From: CAWATZ01 sp963784995
GTDB taxonomy: Bacteria; Planctomycetota; Planctomycetia; Gemmatales; Gemmataceae
Direction: 5' to 3'
Assembly: GCA_963784995.1 (NCBI GenBank)
Contig: CAWATZ010000010.1
Span: 1-63,323 of the forward strand
Length of the DNA: 63,323 nt
Part shown: positions 19,201 through 27,204 of the stretch, piece after piece
How the letters are laid out: every line of letters starts with the position of its first letter
Numbering within the stretch: position 1 is the first letter of the stretch
Made by a program: the position numbers and the translations under genes
Notes under the pieces: generated by a model
Seen by the model: the letters and a program-made list of their open reading frames with translations, nothing else
Told to the model about the DNA's origin: nothing
Database searches by the model: none

Positions 19201-22200
19201 TGACCGACGCCAGGGGCCACAGCTACACGTATCAGTACGATACGCTCAACCGGCTGATCCAGGAAACCGACCCGCTCGGCAATCCTCAGTCCTGGACGTA
19301 CGACGCCGCCAGCGACGTCACGTCGTACACCAACGCCAACGGAGTGACCGATACCTTCACCTACGACCTGATGGGCCGGATGCTCACCGAGACCCTGCCC
19401 CTCAATGCCACCACGTCGGCCACCTACTCGTTCAGCTACGACGCCGCCGGCAACCTCACCAGCAAGACCGTGCCGCTGGACTACAACGGCAGCACCCTGG
19501 TTACGGCCACGGATAGCTATGCCTACAACGGGCTCAACCAGCTGGTCAGCGCAACCGACGCGCTTGGCAATGTAACGGCGTACAGCTACGACCCGGCGGG
19601 CAACCTGATCGGGGTGACCAACCCCCTGGGCGCCACCACCACCTACAGCTACGACGCCGACAACCGACTGATCGGCGAGAGCGTGCCAATCTCGGGCAGC
19701 GGCGCCAGCCAGGTCAGCGCCACCACCAGCTATGCGCTGGACGCCGCCGGCCAGGTGACTGCGGTAACCAACCCCCTGGACCAGACCACCCAGTACACCT
19801 ATAACGCCCGGGGCTGGTTGAACTCGGAGACCGATCCGCTGGGTAACCAGGTGTTGTACACCTACTATGACACCGGCAACGTGAAGACCAAGACGCTGCT
19901 GTCGGCCAGCGGCGCCTCGGAGACCTGGACCTACACCTATGACGTCAACAACAACCTGATCGCACTGGTCGATCCCGAGGGGAACACGACCAGGTACACC
20001 TATGATGCCAACAACAACCTGCTGACCACCAGCGTCAATGGCTCCCTGCAGACCAGCAATACCTACAACGCGCTCAATCAGCTGGTCAGCGTCAGCGATG
20101 CCGCGGGCGCTACGACACAGTATGCCTATGATGGTGTCGGTAACCTGATCCAGGAAACGGACCCGTTAGGGAACGTGACCACCTACGCCTACAACGACCA
20201 GAACCAATTGGTGCAGGAGAGCGATCCGCTGGCTGGGACGACCAGCTATGCCTACAACCTGGCGGGCTGGCAGACCTCGGAGACAGACCCGGACGGCAAC
20301 GTCACCAGCTACGGCTACAACAATGCGGGTTGGCTGACCAGTGAGACCAACCCGTTAGGTTACTCGTCGCTGTATGCCTACAACGCGGCCGGAGAGCTGA
20401 CCGACTACACGGACGCGATGGGGAACCAGACGCTGTACTCCTACAATGAGGCAGGCTGGGAGACGTCTGAGACCTGGCTGAACAGCCAGGGCCAGCAGAC
20501 CTACCAGGCGACCTACGGCTACAACCTGGGCGGGCAGCTGATCGCGGCGGCCGACAACAATTCGGCATACACCTACAGCTATGACGCGGCCGGAAACGTG
20601 AGCCAGGAGACGGTGACCTATCCCGGCCTGTCCAGCCAGGCTTTGGTGACGCTCAACTATGGTTACGATGGCCTGGGTCACGTCACCAGTCTGACTGACA
20701 GCCTGGGTGGGCAGCTCACCTACGCTTACAACGGCGATCAGCTGACGCAGCTGGGGCTGAGTCTCAACGGCGTCAGCACGCCGGTACAGCTGTCTTTCGC
20801 CTACAACAACCAGGGGTTGGTCTCGGCGATCAATTCGCAGGATGGCGCGTACGCGCTGCGCATCGACTATGACGCCGACAACCGCGTCAGCTATATGAGC
20901 TATCCCAACGTTGAGTTGTACCTGCAGTACAGCTACAACGCCGACAGCCAGGTCACCAGCTACAGCGGACCGGAAGGGACCAACAACTACAGCTATGACA
21001 CGACCGGGCAGCTGACGGGCGTGAGCGGGGCGCAGAGCGCCAGCTACAGCTACGACACCAACGGCAACCGCACGATGAGCGGCTACGTGACGGGGCCGGG
21101 CAACCAACTGCTGAGCGACGGCACCTACACCTACACCTACAACAAGGACGGCCAGCTGGCGACCCGGACGGACCAGGCGGGCAACGTCTGGACCTACAGC
21201 TGGGATAACCGCGGCCGCCTGGTGGAGGTGGTGGAGACCAACAGCCAGGATCAGGTAGTCAGCGACGAGAAGCTGGTCTACGACGTGTTCAACAACCTGA
21301 TCGGCACCATCGTCAACGGCGTGCCGCAGACGTGGACCGTCTGGAATGGCTCCAACCCGTACTTGCAATTCGACGGCAGCGGCAACCTGACCGTGCGGTA
21401 CATCACTGATCCCAATGCCGCCAACGAGTTCTTCTCCCAGGTCGGTGCCACCGGGGTGACGGAGTGGCTGCTGCGGGATCAGCTGAATTCCATCCGCATG
21501 GTGGTGGACGACAGCGGCAACGTGCTCGACCAGATCAACTACGATTCCTACGGGAACGTCGTCTTCCAGAGCAACGCGGCGAACGCGCCCTTGTACCTGT
21601 TCCAGGGTGGATACCTGGACAGCAACTTGGCCCTTTACCGCTTCGGGGCGCGCTGGTACGATCCAGGTAGCGGGAGCTGGATCAGTAAGGATCCTTTGGG
21701 GTTGGGTCCGGATACTGATCCCTATCGCTTCGTCGCCAATGACCCGACGAATGCGATGGACCCAAGTGGAGAAGAACTCGTCCTCCTTGGGATTGGCATT
21801 ACCTATTGGATTGTTGGCGCGATTGTTGCAACCGCCGCTACTACTGCTGTCGTGGTTAACCTACCTCCTGGCCAGGCCGCAGGCCGACAAATTGGGCGTG
21901 GGATTGAGAATACAATCGACTGGATCAAAGATCTTTGCAGCGCCGTGCGGAACATCAGCTTCAGTAGTGCCCCTCCGGGGGACGAAGGTGGTACTTCTCC
22001 AACCAACCAGCCAGGAGTTGATCTTGGGACACTGTCTCAACGTATTAACCGATTAAAGCAAGAGATCGAGACAGCAAGGGAGGTGATGGCAGAAACTGCT
22101 GCGGAAGAGAGCTGGGAAATCCATGAATGGACCAGTCGATTTATTGAGGAGGTTCTTGAACCAGAACTCGATGAGGCATCGAGACTTTTTGATGAACTCC

Positions 22201-22229
22201 TTGACAAAGAGTTCCCGCCAGAGCCTTAG
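16287..22229 (+). CDS. Giant Ig-like/RHS-repeat surface protein, interrupted by stops and frameshifts
   Basis: About 1980 codons. The N-terminus carries the planctomycete motif LETLEDRILLDAA, typical of large exported proteins. Three Ig-like repeats follow (GIPTGSVTF, GIPTGTVTF, GVPQGTVTF), then from ~18300 a long series of YD repeats (YDAAGNLTS, TDPLGN, TYAYNDQNQ), and the RHS core end signature LALYRFGARWYDPGSGSWISKDPLG...NAMDPSG at ~21620-21770. Lesions: in-frame TAG at 16308, extra base near 16527, missing base near 17590 (restoring frame) and in-frame TGA at 18987. The GTG at 19011 could re-start the last piece. RHS proteins form a shell that encloses a C-terminal toxin. Whether this gene is decayed or mis-sequenced cannot be settled from sequence alone. 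Confidence 0.8.
21771..22229 (+). other. Unrecognised C-terminal tip of the RHS protein (candidate toxin domain)
   Basis: The 152 residues after DPSG have no family I recognise. They start with a hydrophobic segment (LVLLGIGITYWIVGAIVATAAT), continue with a Gly/Pro linker and end in an acidic, Glu-rich helix or coiled coil (ETAREVMAETAAEESWEIHEWTS...). Base composition drops from GC-rich to close to balanced, as is usual for exchanged RHS tips. A membrane-inserting toxin is one reading. Confidence 0.5.
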
Positions 22230-22378
22230 AATGCCCGCCTCGGGTGTTTGTCTGAATGACGCGCCTTCGGGCAACATGGTTTGCTTTCGGTTCTTGGGCA
22301 CGCAGTGCATCCAGGCTGTTGTTTCCTCTGTTGTCTCTTTGACAATTGAACGCCCTAGCCCTAACCGAGGTGTTTGAA

Positions 22379-22936
22379 ATGTCTGTCAACAATAGCGAGT
22401 CACGAGAAGAATTGGTCGAACGCATCTACAACGATCTCCAAGAGTGCCGCGCTATGATCGACGATGCCCGTGATCAGCAACAAAAGATGTGGAGAAGCCT
22501 GGCCGGTTCATCCTGGGATAGACTATTGCAGAGTCGCGAAGCAACAGAAGCTTTCTTAGTTCACGACAATCCCAAACTGCGAATCGTAGCTTTACAGTTG
22601 TTAAGAGGTTACTGGAAAGCCAAACCAGATGTGACAACATTTTATGAAAGAATTGCCCTTGCTGATCCCGATCCACAAGTGAGGGGAGTAGCGTTGGTTT
22701 TTCTCGGTTATTGCCACGAAAAGAGCAATGACGCGAGGATGGGTGAGTTCTTCGCGAATAGGCTGTGCGATCAATCAGAGACGGAGAACAATAGGTTTAT
22801 CTCCTATGTAGGTTTGTACCAAGTTAGAGGGCTTCCGGCTAGTCTCTGGCCGAAAAAAAAGAGCTTTCGTTTCCCAAGAGACGTTGATTGGTCGTTTGTA
22901 AACAGTTTCCTTGTGAACAGAAAGGGGACCGAATAA
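22379..22936 (+). CDS. Small HEAT-like protein, candidate immunity protein for the RHS tip
   Basis: 185 residues, soluble, no signal peptide. Residues ~55-125 read like HEAT/armadillo helices (LRIVALQLLRGYW, DPDPQVRGVALVFLGYC). The gene starts 150 bp after the RHS stop on the same strand and shares the AT-rich composition of the RHS tip, unlike the surrounding GC-rich genes. That placement is where RHS immunity genes normally lie; helical-repeat immunity proteins are known. Function is inferred from position only. The ATG at 22379 was chosen over an upstream frame start at 22346 because gagg lies upstream at acceptable distance. Confidence 0.6.
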   Translation: MSVNNSESREELVERIYNDLQECRAMIDDARDQQQKMWRSLAGSSWDRLLQSREATEAFLVHDNPKLRIVALQLLRGYWKAKPDVTTFYERIALADPDPQVRGVALVFLGYCHEKSNDARMGEFFANRLCDQSETENNRFISYVGLYQVRGLPASLWPKKKSFRFPRDVDWSFVNSFLVNRKGTE

Positions 22937-22984
22937 GGGGACGCATCCTGCGCCAAGGAAGCTTGGGAAAGGGGGACAAGATGT

Positions 22985-23696
22985 AACGGATACAGCTTAG
23001 AAACCTTTCGTAGGGACTCTGTGGGTCCGAATCCCACCTGGGAGAGCCTGGCCAGCACCCAGAAGCGAGTTTTGCGTCCTGTGGGGAGACCCACCGGGCG
23101 AAGCGTAAACAGCGAGCACCAAGGCCGTGCCATTGAGCCCCGAAATTACCGACTCGTGGGAGCCTTCGTCGTGATGTGAGCGGGGGCCGCGCCGACACAG
23201 TGCAATGGCCTGCTGTGTTTGGTCCTGCCGGGGTCAGAGAACAGGGCATAGGTGCAAGAGAGTCCTCCAGGAACTTGGGAGGCCCTATCGTCTCCACCGC
23301 CTTTCTCTGGCGCGGGGTGGCCAGACCCATAAGACCCCAGGCCCTGAGCCGGCGTCGGGCTCAGCGGAGCTACGAAAACAGACGCAGCGTGTGGTATCGC
23401 CAAGCGAAGGAAACGAAGCGCGGCGAGACGGCCGATGGGGAGTCGCAGTGTCTCATAGTACCGCTGAAGCAGGGGAACGCAGGCCGAGCGGACCCTGGGG
23501 AGGGAAGGGGACACTTCGCCACGGACCTGTTGGTGGGCACCCGGTCAGGGACTCCGTGCCTTGCTTGCCGGTAACCGTAACGCCAGCAGATAGCACCGCG
23601 GCACGCCAATCCGTGGCGGAACGAACCGGATGCCTTAATTGGGCACGTCCGGATCTGTGGGAGCCGTGGGGAGCAATCCCCACGGCGACCCGGCTA
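22985..23696 (+). mobile_element. Group II intron remnant lacking its reverse transcriptase
   Basis: The segment carries domain-I-like features seen in bacterial group II introns (gggtccgaatccc...agcctggccagcaccc, later ggggtcagagaacagggc and ggtgcaagagagtcctccaggaac). Near 23440-23520 come codons resembling the start of the intron protein (IVPLKQGNAGR), which end after a few dozen codons. It then jumps to a domain V/VI-like 3' end at 23623-23696. The normal ~1.3-1.8 kb reverse transcriptase is absent, so the ribozyme ends are joined by a deletion. The 5' boundary is uncertain; it begins shortly after the immunity-like gene. Splicing would need a protein from another intron copy. Confidence 0.65.
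23623..23696 (+). ncRNA. Group II intron domain V and VI-like structures
   Basis: Domain V: gaaccggatgcc...gggcacgtccggatc (23623-23655) folds as a lower stem, a cg bulge on the 3' strand and an upper stem, close to the canonical 34-nt form, but with aac where the catalytic triad is normally agc. Domain VI candidate: ccgtgggga, GCAA loop, tccccacgg just after it, ending near ggctat, a plausible 3' splice site. Confidence 0.55.
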
Positions 23697-24012
23697 TTTG
23701 TTCTCCGATCAGAGCCACCTGGGTCGGGCCAGGCTCCAGGACGGAAGCACGCTCCAACAGGTCGCCAATCGCGCTGGGGTGGTCTGTCACTGGGCACCCT
23801 TTCTTGAGGAGCGATGGAGCCTGTTTCAAGCAGAAGGCTTTCTGCTTCTTATTGTTCAGGCGGAGTCTGGATTCGTCCACGCACGTGCTTCCCCAATAAA
23901 ATTCGCCGAAAAGAGTTGAAGACGTTCGAGCAGCGATGTTATAGTCAACTCTCCCAGGGTCCTGATTGGTCTGCTGCAAAGGAAACCTTCGGTCTTGAAG
24001 GAGCGTCCAGGC
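23697..24012. other. Intergenic region between intron remnant and protease gene
   Basis: This 316 bp stretch has no supported gene. It contains a small hairpin (aagcagaa, ggct, ttctgctt at ~23828-23847) and an AT-rich patch near 23885-23945 that probably contains the promoter of the protease gene. Confidence 0.45.
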
Positions 24013-26295
24013 ATGAGCATCCGAATCGAATGTGGCGGCTGCCACAAGCACCTCTCGGTCCCCGATGACTTTCAGGGAAAACGGGTTCGCTGTCCCGTCT
24101 GCAAGAGCATCTTGCCGCCGGTGAGTGCCCAGGCTGATCCGCCCGTCCCGGCAGCCGGTGAGTTGGTTTCGGTGATGGAGAAGCCGGCGGGGGCGACCCA
24201 GATTCAGAAGCCGGCCCGGGAAGGAAGCCCCCGGGCGCTTGCCCGTGCTGCCGGCACGCCCGCCAGGGTCGCCGGGCCTGGGAAGCGCTTCCACCTGGGG
24301 CGCGTTCTCGCCGGCCTCGCGGTGGGCATCGTCTTCGTCGCCGTCCCCGGGGCCGCCCTGTTCTGGTTCATCGACTGGAACAGCCTGCGGCCGACGGCAC
24401 AGCCTCCGCAGGCTCAGGCCGAAGCGCCCCTGCCTCCGCCGCCGCAACTCGATGAGGTGCCGGACGGGCCGGCACCCCGCGAGATGGCTGCCGAGACCCG
24501 GACCAGGGTGCTCCGGGCCACCGCCATGCTCAAGGTGACGCGGGCCGGCAACCTGCTGCAGCAGGGCTCCGGCTTTTTCGCGGCCGAGCCCGGCCTGGTC
24601 ATCACCAACGCCCACGTGGTCGGCATGGCCAGCTCCGGCTGCTCGACGCCGAAAACCATCGACGTCATTCTCAACGCCGGCACACCGGAAGAGATCATCC
24701 TGCAAGGTCACGTCGTGGCTGCCGACTGGGCCAACGATCTCGCCGTGCTGCGCGTCAGCGACCCGGAGGACCGCTGCCCGCCGCCGCTGCGGATCCCTTC
24801 CCGTTCCCTGCTGAGCAAGGCGCAAACGGTCTACCTGCCCGGGACTCCGCTGGCGGCCAGCACGGGACAGCTCAAAGAGGCGACGGTGGCCGTGCTGAGC
24901 AAGGGCCCCTTCGGCAACGTCATTAACCTCCAGTTCACCGGCAGCATGCATCCGGCCCAGTCCGGGGCACCCGTGGTGGATAGCCGGGGCATCGTGGTGG
25001 CTGTGGCCGTGGCCAACGTGATCGGCACCAGCCGCAACGTCGCCGTACCTGCGGAGAAGCTGCACAATCTGCTCCGCGGCTCCTTGCAGACGATCGAGAT
25101 CGGCGACCCCTACCTGGACGGGAGCCAGGTTCGCCTGTCCGTGTCCCTGACCTGTCTCGATCCAATGAGGCGGTTGCGGGAGCTGAAGGTGGACACGTGG
25201 ACCGGCAAGCCCGGCGCGGTCCGGCCGCCGTCGCTTCAGCCACCGCAGGCCCAGCCGGGCGACGGAGCGCGGGCCAGCCATGTCTTCCCGCCGGGAGACG
25301 GCAAGAGGACCGTCCAGATCCCGCTGCCAGTCCTGAAGGCCGGTGAGGTCCTGTGGTTCCAGCCCGTGCTGACCGATACCGGTGGGACGACTCGCTGGTT
25401 CGCGGCTGCCTCGTACAAACCTCCCGACCTGCCGCCCCTGGAACGAACGCCCGTTGTCCTCCGGCTGGACCTGGGAGGTCCGGCCGAGCACACCCTCCAG
25501 CTGACCAGCACGTCCACCTACCAGCTCCGCACGGGCGACACGCAGACCGTGCGCAAACTGCACCTGGAAGGGCAGGCCCTGGAAGTCGTCCGCCCGGAAG
25601 CCGGCGGGGGAGAAGTGCAGGTGTGCCTCGGCCCTTGCAAGGCGACCCGCGAGGGCATCAAGCAACCGGCGGACGTCGAGAACCAGGCAATGACCCTGAT
25701 TCCCGGCCGGCTGCTCCGCTACACCATCGACGCCCAGGGCCGGCCGGAGCAGCGCGGCACGCCGGTACTCGACTCGGAGCAGCTTCGGTCGGTGCGCCTG
25801 GTCTTCGAGGAGGCGCTGAATCAACTGGCCAACAGCTGCGAAGCGGCCAGTCTGACCTTCCCCAACCGGAGGGTCCAGCCTCTCGAAACCTGGGCGTTCC
25901 GGACAACTCTGCTGACCCTGCTGGACGGCCAGAAGCAAGTGCTCGATCTGAGGGGCAACTGCACCTTCGAGGGCTGCCGGACGATAGACGGGGACCGGGT
26001 GGCGGTGATCAGCCTGTCCGGCACGGTCTTTGGGGGCGTTCCCTACCGCATTCTGGGCGGGCTTGTCACCGGCCAGGTCCACGTCTCTCTCAGCAAGGGT
26101 TACGTGAGCCGAGCCTCTCTGCGGATCGTCCGCGAACTGGGCACCACCGGCTTCCGGAAACTGAGCACCTTCGAGGTGCTCCTGACCCGCGTTCCTGGCA
26201 ATCAAACGGGTCTGGTTCCTCCCCAGGAGATTGATCTGCGGAAAGGGAAATGGCAAATCACCTCCCTCAAGCAGGAGGCTGGGAACGGCCAGTGA
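24013..26295 (+). CDS. Membrane-anchored S1C-type trypsin-like protease with N-terminal zinc ribbon
   Basis: 760 residues from an ATG with aaggag upstream. Zinc ribbon: Cys7, Cys10, Cys27, Cys30 (CGGC...CPVC), the MJ0042-like finger common on planctomycete membrane proteins. A membrane helix at ~98-120 follows, then a trypsin-like domain with His201 (ITNAHVV), Asp242 (ANDLAVLRV) and Ser317 in HPAQSGAPVVD, so the catalytic triad is complete although GNSGGP is changed to AQSGAP. The C-terminal ~400 residues are beta-rich and not recognised. Topology suggests a cytoplasmic zinc ribbon and an exported protease. No PDZ domain was seen, unlike DegP. The gene is alone on its strand. Confidence 0.85.
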   Translation: MSIRIECGGCHKHLSVPDDFQGKRVRCPVCKSILPPVSAQADPPVPAAGELVSVMEKPAGATQIQKPAREGSPRALARAAGTPARVAGPGKRFHLGRVLAGLAVGIVFVAVPGAALFWFIDWNSLRPTAQPPQAQAEAPLPPPPQLDEVPDGPAPREMAAETRTRVLRATAMLKVTRAGNLLQQGSGFFAAEPGLVITNAHVVGMASSGCSTPKTIDVILNAGTPEEIILQGHVVAADWANDLAVLRVSDPEDRCPPPLRIPSRSLLSKAQTVYLPGTPLAASTGQLKEATVAVLSKGPFGNVINLQFTGSMHPAQSGAPVVDSRGIVVAVAVANVIGTSRNVAVPAEKLHNLLRGSLQTIEIGDPYLDGSQVRLSVSLTCLDPMRRLRELKVDTWTGKPGAVRPPSLQPPQAQPGDGARASHVFPPGDGKRTVQIPLPVLKAGEVLWFQPVLTDTGGTTRWFAAASYKPPDLPPLERTPVVLRLDLGGPAEHTLQLTSTSTYQLRTGDTQTVRKLHLEGQALEVVRPEAGGGEVQVCLGPCKATREGIKQPADVENQAMTLIPGRLLRYTIDAQGRPEQRGTPVLDSEQLRSVRLVFEEALNQLANSCEAASLTFPNRRVQPLETWAFRTTLLTLLDGQKQVLDLRGNCTFEGCRTIDGDRVAVISLSGTVFGGVPYRILGGLVTGQVHVSLSKGYVSRASLRIVRELGTTGFRKLSTFEVLLTRVPGNQTGLVPPQEIDLRKGKWQITSLKQEAGNGQ

Positions 26296-26306
26296 GATCC
26301 GCCCCC

Positions 26307-26379
26307 GATCAAGGCAAAGCCAGCACAATCCGGTCCAGCCGGATCGCCTTGCCCAGGGACCAGGCCTGGAAGGGACAGC
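26307..26379 (-). pseudogene. Orphan copy of the 3' end of the glycogen-debranching gene
   Basis: 73 bp aligned without gaps to 27203-27275, the last 73 bp of the debranching-enzyme gene, with about 65 identities. Read on the minus strand it encodes CPFQAWSLGKAIRLDRIVLALP and a stop, against CPFQAWSLGEALRLDRSVLALP and the same stop in the intact gene. Similarity ends abruptly at both ends. The DUF433/DUF5615 pair lies exactly between the two copies. Confidence 0.85.
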
Positions 26380-26387
26380 GGGCGGGC

Positions 26388-26741
26388 TCAGCTCTCTGGC
26401 AGATAGATGACCAGATTCCTGAGGTCGCTCGGGTTACCGGCTAGGGCGAGCAACTCCAGCTCGTCAATGGCCTGGCCGATGGTCAGCCGGGGCAGCAGCA
26501 AGGCGACCCCCGGCATGGGCAAACCCTGGGCAACCCGCTCCCAGGCCGGCTGGGCAAGTGTCTTCTTGTCCACGGAAACAAGGACCCAACCGTGCTGGGC
26601 TGCCCATTCCAGGATCTCGGCGTCCGGCCGAGTGCGCAGGTTCACGTCCTGAACCCGGACCACGTCCAGGGTCGGCTGCCGTCGGCGAAGACCGTCCACG
26701 ATCTCGCCTCGGACGTTCTCGTCAATCAGCAGGGTCAGCAT
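26388..26741 (-). CDS. DUF5615 PIN-like protein, probable toxin partner
   Basis: 117 residues with an early Asp (LLIDENV), a second acidic patch (RPDAEILEWAAQHGWVLVSVDKKT) and the pattern of DUF5615/Mut7-C-like PIN-fold proteins, putative nucleases. Its start lies inside the end of the DUF433 gene (20 bp overlap), so the two are translated together. DUF433 followed by DUF5615 is a recurring bacterial pair regarded as toxin-antitoxin-like. The acidic residues needed for a PIN active site are present, but activity is inferred only. Confidence 0.8.
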   Translation of the reverse strand: MLTLLIDENVRGEIVDGLRRRQPTLDVVRVQDVNLRTRPDAEILEWAAQHGWVLVSVDKKTLAQPAWERVAQGLPMPGVALLLPRLTIGQAIDELELLALAGNPSDLRNLVIYLPES

Positions 26742-27084
26742 GGCCGGCCTTCTTCTGGTTCCGCAGCGCCTCCATCTTGGCCCGGAGCGCGGTCAGCCTG
26801 GGCCCCTGCGCCGCCTCCAGCTGCCGGCGCTGCTCCTCCAAGTCCCGGGCCCGATCAGCCAGCCAGGCGTCCACCTCGGCCTGGTGCCGCAGGTAGTAGG
26901 CCAGAACGCCGTAGACGTCGGCCCGGGTGATGGTGTCGAAGCCCCGAGCGATCTCCTCGGCGGACTGGCCCTGCTTGAACCAGTTAACGATCGTGTCAAG
27001 CATAACCCGGCTGCCGGCGACGTAGACGTTGCCCTGGTCGTCGGCCTGCAAGGGCACGGGATTGGGATGGTTGAGGATGGACAT
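26722..27084 (-). CDS. DUF433 family protein, probable antitoxin
   Basis: 120 residues from an ATG preceded by ggag. DUF433 core: residues ~15-60 (VYVAGSRVMLDTIVNWFKQGQSAEEIARGFDTITRADVYGVLAYYLRH), a small winged-helix-like domain, followed by a charged helix (RDLEEQRRQLEAAQ...) that could wrap the partner. It precedes and overlaps the DUF5615 gene, the usual antitoxin-first order. Autoregulation through DNA binding is expected from the family. The pair forms an ~820 bp island between two copies of the debranching-gene 3' end. Confidence 0.82.
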   Translation of the reverse strand: MSILNHPNPVPLQADDQGNVYVAGSRVMLDTIVNWFKQGQSAEEIARGFDTITRADVYGVLAYYLRHQAEVDAWLADRARDLEEQRRQLEAAQGPRLTALRAKMEALRNQKKAGHADPAD

Positions 27085-27204
27085 GCTTGTGTCTCCCTGG
27101 ATAGGCCAGCAGGCCCATTGTTGCCATTGTCGCCGCGAGCGCCGCTGGCTGCAAGGCCTCACTTGGAACTGAGCGAATCGAAGACATCGACCTGCCGACC
27201 TGGA

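Noticed and set aside
22985..23640. Several short frames on both strands in the intron remnant
   Set aside because: They are fragments read out of structured RNA sequence; only a short stretch (IVPLKQGNAGR) resembles the start of an intron protein.
23635..26328. A very long minus-strand open frame (897 codons) antiparallel to the protease gene
   Set aside because: It is His/Gln/Arg/Gly-rich with no domains and covers the protease gene with intact catalytic motifs on the plus strand; a GC-rich shadow.
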